From Candidatus Rifleibacteriota bacterium (GTDB taxonomy: Bacteria > Riflebacteria > Ozemobacteria > Ozemobacterales > Ozemobacteraceae): a DNA stretch of 12,962 nucleotides. The position numbers and the translations under genes were made by a program. Below are positions 1-7,625 of the stretch, piece by piece. Below the pieces are notes generated by a model that did no database searches, was not told the DNA's origin, and was given only the letters and a program-made list of their open reading frames with translations. Location: contig JAKQKW010000347.1 of assembly GCA_029560455.1 (NCBI GenBank), positions 1-12,962 of the forward strand. Direction: 5' to 3'. Numbering within the stretch: the stretch's first letter is position 1; each line of letters opens with the position of its first letter.

Positions 1-2856
1 TGTGACAAGGTCGAGAGGCTCGGTTCTGAACATGCTTTTGCCATACTGAACTATCAGAAACTGCCCAAGAACAATAGTCGGAAGAATAAATATAAACCCC
101 TTGTTCTCGGTTATACGACTGAATGCTGATTTTTTAAGCCCCAGAGCTCTGGCATTGAACATGTTCCAGACCTGCAGCATAACGAAAACCGTGAAAAAGA
201 TCGACAGTTCACGCACGCTGACATCGCCATCCTGCTGAAAGTATTTGAGCAAACCGATCAAAACCAGGTAGAATGCCGCCCCGACCCCAAAAATGTGCGT
301 ATACATCGGTCGCGAGACGATAAAGTCTTCCGGATGCCTGGGATTTCGGCTCATAACCTTCCAGTGTGGCGGTTCAGTGGCAAGAGCAAGTGCTGCAAAG
401 GTATCCATGATCAGGTTCACCCATAGCATCTGTACAACTGTAAGCGGCATTTTTATGCCGATAAAAGGACCGGTCAGGGCGACAGCCAGCGCCACCACAT
501 TGATGGTCAGCTGAAACATGACAAAGCGTTGAATATTGTCGTAGAGCGAGCGCCCCCACATGATACCTTTGACAACGCTTGGAAAAGAATCGTCGAGAAG
601 AATGATGTCGCTGGCTTCCTTTGCTACCGATGTGCCGGTTTTACCCATCGCCAGACCAACATTTGCATGGTTAAGAGCTGGGGCATCGTTGGTGCCGTCG
701 CCGGTTACCGCCACGACATGATCGCGCTGCTGCAACAGCTTGACCATCTTCATTTTGTCTGCCGGTCTTGCCCGTGACATTATCTTGATTTTTTCGACGA
801 TCGAAAGTGCCTCTTTGTCATTGAGGGCCTGAAAATCACTGCCGGTAATATGAACCTGATTCTGAACGTCCGATTCATCGAGCAGCCCGATCTGATTTGC
901 TATTTCCCAGGCAGTGTTTGAATTGTCACCCGTAATTACCTTGACCTGCACACCGGCACTGCGACAGACGTTGAGAGCCATCGGCACATCGGGCCTTATC
1001 GGGTCGGCAATGGCAACAAAGCCGAGCCAGGTAAGATTATGGGCAATATTCTGCAGATCACCATCTGGCGCGCTGTCGAATCCTCTCAAAAAGGCGAACC
1101 CGAGAGTTCTCATACCGCGAGCCTGCTGGTTTCGCAATTCTTCGCTGATTTTTGCCGAGAAGATGCCGATTGCCTGAAGCCCCTTGTCGGTAAGAATTTC
1201 GGAGCATTTCGACAGAACCAGCTCTGGAGCACCCTTAAAATACATGATTTTTTCTTTGCCAGCGCCAGAAAGGCCATAAGAAGCCATCATCTTGCGTTCA
1301 GTCGAGAAGGTCCACTGCTTTTCAAGCGAAAAAGCTTCGCGCAGAGCCAGGTAGTCGATGCCTGAGTCTTCAAGCCAGAGCAGGGTTGCCCCTTCAGTCG
1401 GGTTGCCGAGAGTTGTGACCGGCTCACCCGGTTTGCGCGAAAGATTCGCGGTGCTGTTGGCGGCCATAGCTTCGGCGATGATTTTTTCGATATCACTTGC
1501 CATGTCCCGGTTCAGACGTGAACCCTTCAACGCCGGAAAATGTACCGAACTCATGACCATGCGGTTCTGAGTCAGGGTTCCTGTTTTATCTGAGCAAATA
1601 ACCGTTGCAGCACCGATGGTTTCGCAGGCATGCATGCGCCGCACCAGATTATTAGCGGCAGTCATTTTGCGCATGCTGTAGGCAAGACTCAGAGTAACGC
1701 TCATCGGCAGACCTTCAGGAACAGCAACTACGATTATGGTTACAGCAATCATGAAGAACTTGAGAAATTCACTGACGGCTTCACCAGTGAGCCACAGCGA
1801 GGGGTCTTCGGGCAAAAAGCCGGTCAAAATACCGGTAAGCGTACAAGCACCGCCAAATATGACTCCAGAAGAGACAACTTTTACCCATGATTTAAGATCA
1901 GAGCGGGCTATTACCTTTGGCAGGTGCAGTTCACGACCGGCAAATTCAAACCCGTCGGCCATAATAGGAAGCCAGACTTTGGCCAGCGAAATCATGGCGC
2001 TTAACATCAGAATCAGCGCAAATCCCCACTGAGAAGAACTTAGAGTCAGTTCACCTGCCGCATAATCGCGAGTAACCAGGGCAGAAAACGTCAAAAACGC
2101 AATCGAAAAACCCACAACCCCGATCAGCTTACTGAGCCGATCGAGCTGGCGATTGAGTGGCGTTTCCTCATCACTGTCTTCACCGGCTGCACGGGCAGCT
2201 TTGCCGATTTCAGTCGCGTCACCGACAGCGGTAACCAGCATTTTACCGTGGCCATCATTGACCATGGTGCTGCGTAAAAGTACATCTGCAGGATATGCCG
2301 CCTCATGCTCTGACTTAAATGAGGCTGAATCAGCCGCATACTTGGTAGCCGGCATCGATTCGCCCGTGAGCTTGGCCTCATCAACCTGCAGCGAGATTGA
2401 TTCGATAACTCTGCCATCGGCAGGAATCTCTTCACCCGGCTCGAGCAGCACCACATCGCCAACGACGATGTCTTTTATCGGGACTGTGGTGAAGGCGCCA
2501 TCGCGAATAACATTAACCGGAGCTTCGTCGGAAACCTGATTAAGAATATCGAATTCTTTGCCGGCCTTGTATTCATTGAGAAAAGCGAGTGTAGTGGCCA
2601 GAAGAATGGCAATTATAATGCCGATGCCTTCAAAATATTCGCCGTTGATAAACCCGACAAGAATGGCGATAAATGCGGCAATCATCAAAATTCGAATTAT
2701 CGGGTCATCGAATTTTTCAAGAAGAAGTCGCCACCATGGTTCACGCTCTGGCGGAGTAAGGATATTTGCGCCAAACTTGCGCCGATTCTCAATAACCTGA
2801 ATTGATGTCAGGCCTTTGAGAGAATTGCTGTTTGTCTGCCCGGCGTCAGCCGTCAT
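1..2856 (-). CDS. Calcium-transporting P-type ATPase, P2B-like (C-terminus off the left edge)
   Basis: This is an inner-membrane ion pump that uses ATP to export Ca2+. The 952 codons in the window start at ATG 2856, preceded by a GGAGA ribosome site, and stay open to base 1. Visible in order are M1-M2 (about residues 53-94), TGES of the actuator domain (164-167), VPEGLP in M4 (E381), the phosphorylation motif CSDKTGTLT (D423), KGAPE of the nucleotide domain, ITGDN, and GDGTNDAPA (D720, D724). M6 contains NLIMD (N814, D818), which with E381 makes the single Ca2+ site expected of P2B pumps. The stretches around M4 and M6 resemble eukaryotic plasma-membrane Ca2+-ATPases more than SERCA or Na+/K+ pumps. 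M7-M10 are largely present; only the last few dozen residues should be missing, so any regulatory tail is unseen. It lies 47 bp downstream of the adenylate cyclase gene. Family is secure; Ca2+ specificity is inferred from motifs. Confidence 0.93.
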   Translation of the reverse strand, partial: MTADAGQTNSNSLKGLTSIQVIENRRKFGANILTPPEREPWWRLLLEKFDDPIIRILMIAAFIAILVGFINGEYFEGIGIIIAILLATTLAFLNEYKAGKEFDILNQVSDEAPVNVIRDGAFTTVPIKDIVVGDVVLLEPGEEIPADGRVIESISLQVDEAKLTGESMPATKYAADSASFKSEHEAAYPADVLLRSTMVNDGHGKMLVTAVGDATEIGKAARAAGEDSDEETPLNRQLDRLSKLIGVVGFSIAFLTFSALVTRDYAAGELTLSSSQWGFALILMLSAMISLAKVWLPIMADGFEFAGRELHLPKVIARSDLKSWVKVVSSGVIFGGACTLTGILTGFLPEDPSLWLTGEAVSEFLKFFMIAVTIIVVAVPEGLPMSVTLSLAYSMRKMTAANNLVRRMHACETIGAATVICSDKTGTLTQNRMVMSSVHFPALKGSRLNRDMASDIEKIIAEAMAANSTANLSRKPGEPVTTLGNPTEGATLLWLEDSGIDYLALREAFSLEKQWTFSTERKMMASYGLSGAGKEKIMYFKGAPELVLSKCSEILTDKGLQAIGIFSAKISEELRNQQARGMRTLGFAFLRGFDSAPDGDLQNIAHNLTWLGFVAIADPIRPDVPMALNVCRSAGVQVKVITGDNSNTAWEIANQIGLLDESDVQNQVHITGSDFQALNDKEALSIVEKIKIMSRARPADKMKMVKLLQQRDHVVAVTGDGTNDAPALNHANVGLAMGKTGTSVAKEASDIILLDDSFPSVVKGIMWGRSLYDNIQRFVMFQLTINVVALAVALTGPFIGIKMPLTVVQMLWVNLIMDTFAALALATEPPHWKVMSRNPRHPEDFIVSRPMYTHIFGVGAAFYLVLIGLLKYFQQDGDVSVRELSIFFTVFVMLQVWNMFNARALGLKKSAFSRITENKGFIFILPTIVLGQFLIVQYGKSMFRTEPLDLVT

Positions 2857-2903
2857 TTTATTTCTCCATAATAGAAAAGTGCGGAAAAATTTAGGAAAGG
2901 CGG

Positions 2904-5900
2904 TTAATTATATACTTTCAGACGAATAACTTCAAACATTTCAACTGCCGAAGTCTTGCCTTTAACAGCTGTTTCAGCAAGCTGCTCGACTTCTACCGCC
3001 TGTTTGACAAGGTCGAGAGTTGAACGACTGATGATTACACACGTATGCCTGCCAAGCTTGCTCATGCCTTCAAGGCGGGAAGCGACATTTACCGTATCAC
3101 CGATTACAGTTCTATCCATGCGGCCAGGCGAACCGATATTACCGGCAATTACATCGCCTGAATTTATGCCCACTCCAATTTTAATGGCAAACAGGCCACG
3201 ACTGAGGCGTTGCTGATTGAATTTTTCGAGGGCATCCATCATTTCGAGCGCACATTTCACAGCATTGAGTGCGTAATCAGCCGGATTCTCTCCAGCTGGT
3301 GGAATAAACTGAGCCATAATTGCATCGCCGATGAATTTGTCGATATCGCCACCAAACTTTTCGACTACTTCATTCATGGCGGCGAAATATTCATTAAGAA
3401 GGCTGACAACGTCTTCGGCAGAATTGGATTCAGAAATGGTTGTAAAACTGCGGATATCTGAAAAGAGAATGGTCGCCGGCACCTTTTTGCCGCCCATCTG
3501 TCGGTCTTCACCCCTGACGACAGCATCAACAGCAGACCGCGATAGATAACGGGTCATGCGCTCACGCTCGTCAAGGCCCTGGTTCATTTTATTGAAAGCC
3601 TGTGCCAGCTCGACAATTTCGTCCTGCCCGGGCAGAAGCACTTCTGTCTGATAATTGCCACTCTCGACCTCTTCAACACCCTGGCGCAGCAGAACAACCG
3701 GTTCGATCAATGAACGGGCCATTATACGCGCCAGAACCAAAACCACAACAAGTGAAACCAGCATTGACACGAGGATAAACTGCCAGAGAAATCTGAGTTC
3801 CTGTTCGATTTCGGCATAGTTGAACAATGCAACCACCGTCTGCTGTTCAACACTGATTGGTCTGAAGCTGTAAAACAGGCATTTCCGATTGCCGGCTTCA
3901 AGAGTAATCTTATCCTTGACGCTGGTGCCATTCAGGCGGGTGGTTTCTGACAGGCGGCCAACCCTGAGAGAATCTGGACTGTCAGCAATATAATTAAACC
4001 AGGGGTCAGCGAGAGGGGCGTCGTAAAAATAATGAGAAGTGCCGCAGTCGTTCTCACCAAAATACAGCTGAATGCGGTTCTTGAACTTTGGCTGACTGCA
4101 GATCTTTTCGATCATCATGCGCAGATACATTCTTTCAAAGTGCGCGTCACGCAGCAGCATTACCATGCTGAAGGTTTCGCCCGGAAAGTTTCTGGAAACG
4201 AACTGCCCAATGTAAAAAATACTGCTGCGGCCGCTGAACTTCATTTCAAAGGCACGATTTTCACGGGCATTGAGAATCGCCCTGATTTCTTCGAGGTTCG
4301 AGCCACCAGTGGCCTCTACCACAAGGTCCATGAGACTGACGTCAAGGACCTTTCCTCTGGTTTGAAGCTTTCCTGAAGCCCTGAGTTTAATTTTAGCGAG
4401 TGACTGCACCAGTGGCAGAAGATTACTGCCTTCACTCGTATCAGCATCATGGGGCGAAAACATGGTAACAAGCTCGGCATAAGAGTTAAACAGATAGGTA
4501 TGAAGAATGTTAACCTTATCCCCGTGCCTTTTCAGAATCTCGTCTGCCTTATCTGGCCTGGTAAAACGGCCCTTAGTATCAAATTCCAGATTCATCAGAT
4601 CGGTTCCGATCGCGTCAGCAATCTTTTCAAGCTGTCTGAATGCGTAACTCATGTTTTCGTCGAGGTCTTTGCGTATCTGGTCAATTTCCTTGTAAGCATC
4701 GGTTTCAAAAGATTTCTGGCGATCCTGGAGCAGCTCAAAGCCAAGCTGAAATACTGCAACGGCCGGCAAAAGAAGCGCAAAAATGAATAGACCGGCAATC
4801 TGAAAGCGTATACTGAAAGCCATGCCATCGTTACGGCGCCCGGAAAAAATTATCAGAAATGGCAGAACCGCAATAAAGAGAAAAAACAGAGTCAAAAAGA
4901 AAACTTTTCTTTCATACTGCATGATCAATGAATGGGTGCTTGCTGCAGTAAGAATAACCAGGCCCTCACCAGCGCGCTTAACAGAGAACATTACCCCACT
5001 GCGCTCATAGAGGCCATCTGGCTGAGTAAGGATATGCGCTGCCCAGCTTTTTTCTTCAGCAGCCGGGAATGGGTATGGGAGGTGATGCCGCAAAGCCTGG
5101 GTTTCAGAAATCCAGCCGATTGAAAGACCTGACCCCTCCCACTCATGCGATTTTCTTCTGATCAAGGTCTGAAGACCAAATAATTCAGGCAACTCAGCTT
5201 CAATAACAGCCAGAAAACCCCCAGCAGTGCGACGACTGGAATCCATGTCGAATGTTTTCTCAGAATCCCAGAACATCATCAGCCTATTACCGGCTGGGTT
5301 ACCACATTCAAGAAGCTCCCCAGAATATTTCAGAAAATTGCCAAGGCCTGAAGCCTCTGTAAAATAGCGGTTAAGCATCGGAACATGCTCAAGGTAGTCA
5401 AAAGCAGCGCCACGCCGACTGCCTGTTGGGTTGACACTGCGTATAACAGACTCTGCAAGCTTCTGATAAACCCACTTTGGCTTCAACTGGTCACTGTCTG
5501 GGCGCTCGCGCATATCAAGCCCCCATTTAACAAGCTTAACCCCAGGCAACAGCCTCTTCAGCCTGTTTTCATAATGTTTCTGCATGGCGATTAAAGCAGA
5601 CTCGTGAATTTTCAATCCTCCGACCAGATGCGGATGGCAACCCACTGCAAAATCTTCAAGTATCTGTCTGAAAAAGGCGGCAGCCTTTAATGGCTCGTTG
5701 TATTTCTGTGTGAAATCTCTAAGAAGCTCTTTGACCTGAACCGACTTTCTCGATTCAAAAGTCAGTCGGCTGGCCAGCTTTTCTACTTCCTGAGCAATTT
5801 CACTGCGGGCCATGGCAGCTGTGGCGGTAAAAGCCGCGGTAGCCTGCCTGAACAGAATGGCAAATGGAATACTCAAAAGCAGAAAAATTGCCGCAAGCCA

Positions 5901-5966
5901 TTTCCACAATGGCAATGGTGGCAATTGCAAAGTCTTTTTCTTAAAGTTTTCGGGGTTGGTGCTCAT
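2904..5966 (-). CDS. Membrane-bound class III adenylate cyclase with HAMP and two extracytoplasmic regions
   Basis: This 1020-residue protein is predicted to make cAMP from ATP in response to a signal sensed outside the cytoplasm. Hydrophobic segments lie at about residues 21-40, 353-373, 384-406 and 724-748. They leave two large predicted extracytoplasmic regions (about 41-352 and 407-722) that I cannot assign to a named sensor family. A HAMP linker (about 745-800) leads to the class III cyclase domain (about 828-1015). Catalytic residues are complete: metal-binding D837 (FSDIRSFT) and D881 (IGDAIMA), adenine-selecting K877 and D957, and transition-state N960 and R964. The Lys/Asp pair favours ATP over GTP. 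The start at 5966 has only a weak purine-rich ribosome site but lies just behind a good promoter. The gene precedes a Ca2+ pump on the same strand. Domain architecture is well supported; the ligand is unknown. Confidence 0.93.
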   Translation of the reverse strand: MSTNPENFKKKTLQLPPLPLWKWLAAIFLLLSIPFAILFRQATAAFTATAAMARSEIAQEVEKLASRLTFESRKSVQVKELLRDFTQKYNEPLKAAAFFRQILEDFAVGCHPHLVGGLKIHESALIAMQKHYENRLKRLLPGVKLVKWGLDMRERPDSDQLKPKWVYQKLAESVIRSVNPTGSRRGAAFDYLEHVPMLNRYFTEASGLGNFLKYSGELLECGNPAGNRLMMFWDSEKTFDMDSSRRTAGGFLAVIEAELPELFGLQTLIRRKSHEWEGSGLSIGWISETQALRHHLPYPFPAAEEKSWAAHILTQPDGLYERSGVMFSVKRAGEGLVILTAASTHSLIMQYERKVFFLTLFFLFIAVLPFLIIFSGRRNDGMAFSIRFQIAGLFIFALLLPAVAVFQLGFELLQDRQKSFETDAYKEIDQIRKDLDENMSYAFRQLEKIADAIGTDLMNLEFDTKGRFTRPDKADEILKRHGDKVNILHTYLFNSYAELVTMFSPHDADTSEGSNLLPLVQSLAKIKLRASGKLQTRGKVLDVSLMDLVVEATGGSNLEEIRAILNARENRAFEMKFSGRSSIFYIGQFVSRNFPGETFSMVMLLRDAHFERMYLRMMIEKICSQPKFKNRIQLYFGENDCGTSHYFYDAPLADPWFNYIADSPDSLRVGRLSETTRLNGTSVKDKITLEAGNRKCLFYSFRPISVEQQTVVALFNYAEIEQELRFLWQFILVSMLVSLVVVLVLARIMARSLIEPVVLLRQGVEEVESGNYQTEVLLPGQDEIVELAQAFNKMNQGLDERERMTRYLSRSAVDAVVRGEDRQMGGKKVPATILFSDIRSFTTISESNSAEDVVSLLNEYFAAMNEVVEKFGGDIDKFIGDAIMAQFIPPAGENPADYALNAVKCALEMMDALEKFNQQRLSRGLFAIKIGVGINSGDVIAGNIGSPGRMDRTVIGDTVNVASRLEGMSKLGRHTCVIISRSTLDLVKQAVEVEQLAETAVKGKTSAVEMFEVIRLKVYN
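2907..2935 (-). promoter_or_regulatory. Putative promoter for the Ca2+-ATPase inside the cyclase 3' end
   Basis: On the minus strand TTGAAG (2935-2930) is followed after 17 bp by a perfect TATAAT (2912-2907). The -10 hexamer is also the Tyr-Asn codon pair at the end of the cyclase gene. A transcript would start near 2900, about 45 nt before the ATPase start codon. The spacing and perfect -10 are seen directly; activity is inferred, and AT-rich coding ends can mimic promoters. Confidence 0.45.
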
Positions 5967-5994
5967 TCTTTATCTGTCTTGCTAATTAACGGGT

Positions 5995-6003
5995 ATTATA
6001 TCA
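5995..6003 (-). promoter_or_regulatory. Extended -10 promoter for the adenylate cyclase gene
   Basis: Reading the minus strand, TGATATAAT (6003-5995) is a perfect extended -10 (TGnTATAAT). No good -35 hexamer is found 16-18 bp upstream, as is common for extended -10 promoters. Transcription would start near 5988, leaving a leader of about 22 nt before the ATG at 5966. Confidence 0.6.
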
Positions 6004-6030
6004 TCTGACCTGAAATTGAATGATTAATTT

Positions 6031-6057
6031 TTGCCGGCATGAAAATTGTGATAACAT
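6031..6057 (+). promoter_or_regulatory. Weak putative promoter for the creatininase-family gene
   Basis: TTGCCG (6031-6036) and TGATAACAT (6049-6057, TG plus a four-of-six -10) are separated by a short 15-bp spacer. They are divergent from the cyclase promoter and sit about 20 bp upstream of the start codon at 6076. The spacing is suboptimal, so this is only a candidate. Confidence 0.35.
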
Positions 6058-6075
6058 AAACGAAAGAGGATAAAA

Positions 6076-6840
6076 ATGCCTGTAAAACCAGCCATATTTC
6101 TGAAGAATCTCAACACAGTCGAAGTAGAGCAACTGCTTCAACGTGAAGCGCCGCTCCTATTGCCGGTCGGCACCCTCGAAGCTCACGGCCGTCACCTTCC
6201 GGTCGGCACCGATACGATCTGCGCTGAAAAAATCGCTGAGCGCCTCAGCATCGAACTTGGCGCCGTCATTGCTCCGAGCCTTGAATACGGCATAACCAAT
6301 GTTCTGGCACAAACTTCACCAGGCAGTTTCTTCGCAGAAGAGCTGTTCGAAAACTTTGTCGAAAAAATTATCGACACCTTTAGATTACAGGGCTTTAAAA
6401 CAATTATCATCGTTAATGGGCACGGCGGCAACCGGGATGCACTCAGGAAAGTCGTCAGAAAGCTTTCGCGCGTGCGACCCACAGGACTCGCAGTAATTAA
6501 CTGGTGGCTTATCTCAGAACACTTCGTAGACAGGATCTATGGTTGCAAACCTGGTGGACACGCAGCTGTCGAAGAAACTGCAGCCATTCTCAGCTTTTGC
6601 CCTGAGCTGGTCAAAAAAGAAAACTATCAGTCAGACAATGATGACTATATACCAGACGAAGGCATCTGGATGTACCCGCCGCCGGGCGAAGTTATTATTG
6701 ACCACGCAGGTCAGGGACAACCTGATTTCTCGCCCGAAAAAGCGGCCCGATTAATCGATGCAACAGTTGATGAGCTGATGACAAAGTTAAAAAGATGGCT
6801 AAAGTCGTTCAACCGCATCAAAGGAGGGCTTCGCCCTTGA
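6076..6840 (+). CDS. Creatininase-family metal-dependent amidohydrolase
   Basis: This 254-residue cytoplasmic protein has the usual length and motif order of the creatininase (creatinine amidohydrolase) superfamily, which hydrolyses cyclic or linear amide bonds with a two-metal centre. GTLEAHGRHLPVGTD supplies E35, H37 and D46; NGHGGN supplies H116; GGHAAVEET near residue 161 supplies E166. These are the expected metal ligands. The family includes creatininase, formamide deformylases of flavin/deazaflavin and guanine-derived pathways, and the mycofactocin peptidase MftE. No partner genes of those pathways are present, so the substrate cannot be named. The ATG at 6076 follows an AGAGGA ribosome site. 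The final codons contain the ribosome-binding site of the next gene, so the two are probably one operon. Family assignment is strong; substrate is open. Confidence 0.9.
   Translation: MPVKPAIFLKNLNTVEVEQLLQREAPLLLPVGTLEAHGRHLPVGTDTICAEKIAERLSIELGAVIAPSLEYGITNVLAQTSPGSFFAEELFENFVEKIIDTFRLQGFKTIIIVNGHGGNRDALRKVVRKLSRVRPTGLAVINWWLISEHFVDRIYGCKPGGHAAVEETAAILSFCPELVKKENYQSDNDDYIPDEGIWMYPPPGEVIIDHAGQGQPDFSPEKAARLIDATVDELMTKLKRWLKSFNRIKGGLRP
6821..6828 (+). promoter_or_regulatory. Strong ribosome-binding site that decides a TTG start
   Basis: AAGGAGGG lies within the last codons of the creatininase gene, 8 bases before TTG 6837. It is a near-perfect Shine-Dalgarno sequence and has no other start codon at suitable distance. 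The ATG at 6795 lies upstream of it and cannot use it. It therefore points to the TTG as the real start of the small downstream gene. Confidence 0.75.
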
Positions 6841-7070
6841 GCGGAATCGAAGCACCGGTCTGGGTCAAGTATGCCGGCGATATCTTTTTTCTGATTCTTT
6901 TTCTGGTAGTTTTTTTCTTTATAAAACCAGAGCAGAAAACCGATCAGGATGAAACAACAGATTTAGAGGCCCCAAATCCACTTGAGGCCATGCTGGTAAC
7001 CGAAGAAAACGCAGACGAAGAAGGCGTTTCTGACAGCAAGTCCGACGCAGTAACCGGTGAAAACAAATAA
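6837..7070 (+). CDS. Small single-pass membrane protein with acidic tail, TTG start
   Basis: I do not recognise this 77-residue protein. After a short N-terminus (MSGIEAPVWVKY) there is one very hydrophobic segment at about residues 13-29, rich in Phe, Leu and Val and ending in a Lys-Pro. The remaining 47 or so residues are hydrophilic and strongly acidic, with no cysteines and no obvious fold, so they are probably disordered. An in-frame ATG at 6795 would add 14 residues, but AAGGAGGG eight bases upstream of TTG 6837 supports the shorter form. The TTG overlaps the TGA of the creatininase gene (TTGA), which suggests translational coupling and a shared process, perhaps membrane anchoring of the hydrolase. 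That role is inference only. Confidence 0.68.
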   Translation: MSGIEAPVWVKYAGDIFFLILFLVVFFFIKPEQKTDQDETTDLEAPNPLEAMLVTEENADEEGVSDSKSDAVTGENK

Positions 7071-7185
7071 AAAACGGTGAATTTTCGGGCGCGGCGAAAA
7101 ATCAGTCCCGCATCAGCTCCACCAGCCAGGCCAGACACTCGAAGTGCCCTGGAGAACATTTTGTTCAAAAAGCTTTTGTATACGC

Positions 7186-7211
7186 AAAAAAAAGGCCCCG
7201 GTTTCCCGGGG
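7186..7211 (-). terminator. Intrinsic terminator, minus strand
   Basis: On the minus strand CCCCGG (7211-7206), a GAAA tetraloop, and CCGGGG (7201-7196) form a six-pair all-GC stem. CC and then eight uninterrupted T residues (7193-7186) follow. On the plus strand the stem has no T-tract after it, so termination is directional. Confidence 0.85.
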
Positions 7212-7382
7212 TGCTGTATTCTCAGCTCCTTTTAACCCAACCTTCCAGGGCAGCGTGTGTAATCTCATATACTGCAGCAACAGGTTAACAGCCTTGTATC
7301 TGGCATTATTGGAGAGACGCCAGGCCAGATTACCAGGCGATACCATGAAGCAGAGCTGAAGAATTGCCTTTAACTCTACCTG
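7186..7382 (-). ncRNA. Candidate orphan structured small RNA
   Basis: A minus-strand transcript ending at a strong intrinsic terminator has no protein gene to serve: the flanking genes are all on the plus strand. Its body can fold into a three-way junction. A closing helix pairs TTCAGCTCT (7360-7352) with GGAGCTGAG (7229-7221). One arm pairs ATCTGGC (7330-7324) with GCCAGAT (7304-7298), lengthened by GCCT/AGGC (7338-7335 with 7294-7291). A second arm pairs TTAACCT (7288-7282) with GGGTTAA (7238-7232). A possible extended -10 (TGCTAGTTA, 7397-7389) with TTGTTA 18 bp upstream (7418-7413) would start the RNA near 7382, giving about 195 nt. The length would suit 6S RNA, but the branched fold does not and I see no diagnostic motif of 6S, SRP RNA or tmRNA. 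The 5' end is inferred; another possible -10 lies near 7450. Confidence 0.5.
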
Positions 7383-7557
7383 TTTAACTAACTAGCAAAT
7401 TTAATGCCACAATAACAATTCACATTAAAACTCTCTACAGAAGCATTTTATAAAATAATCACAAGCCATGTCTGGAATTTAGAGGTAATTTTGCCACAGG
7501 CATATCGGGAAAATTTATTTTTTCTATGCGGTAAATCTGCCCCACATATTTTATATC

Positions 7558-7586
7558 TGGACAGCTGGCCCGGCTACGCATAAAAT
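7558..7586 (+). promoter_or_regulatory. Promoter for the DEAD-box helicase gene
   Basis: TGGACA (7558-7563) and TAAAAT (7581-7586) each match the sigma-70 consensus at five of six positions and are separated by the ideal 17 bp. Transcription would start near 7593, giving a leader of about 33 nt before the ATG at 7626. Confidence 0.65.
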
Positions 7587-7625
7587 AATTGCAATTAATC
7601 AAGAAGAAGATGAAAGGTAAGAAAA

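Larger units (their letters stand above)
7071..7625. other. Intergenic region of 555 bp without a convincing protein gene
   Basis: Short open frames here either cross the strong hairpin at 7196-7211 or lack a ribosome site, so I call no protein. The stretch holds a stem-loop without a T-tract just after the small membrane-protein gene (TTTTCG 7082-7087 with CGAAAA 7095-7100), a candidate minus-strand RNA with its terminator (7186-7382), a perfect 12-bp palindrome ATTTTATAAAAT (7445-7456), and the DEAD-box gene promoter (7558-7586). No clear plus-strand terminator is seen. Confidence 0.7.

Noticed and set aside
293..2800. Several plus-strand open frames across the left end
   Set aside because: All are antisense to the continuous Ca2+-ATPase frame, which carries every expected P-type motif.
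6047..6062. CRP/cAMP-receptor site (TGTGA half) between the cyclase and creatininase genes
   Set aside because: Only one half-site is present; the opposite TCACA half is missing at the correct distance.
6076..6840. Mycofactocin peptidase MftE or true creatininase
   Set aside because: Motifs fit the whole superfamily. No mycofactocin genes or creatine-degradation genes lie nearby, so a specific name would be unsupported.
7113..7346. 77-codon minus-strand open frame in the intergenic region
   Set aside because: It reads straight through the strong terminator at 7211-7186 and lacks a ribosome site, so an RNA gene fits better.
7186..7382. Assignment of the candidate RNA to 6S RNA, SRP RNA or tmRNA
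   Set aside because: Length would suit 6S RNA, but the pairings form a branched fold rather than one long hairpin with a central bubble. The SRP GGAAGCAG-type motif and the tRNA-like ends of tmRNA are absent.
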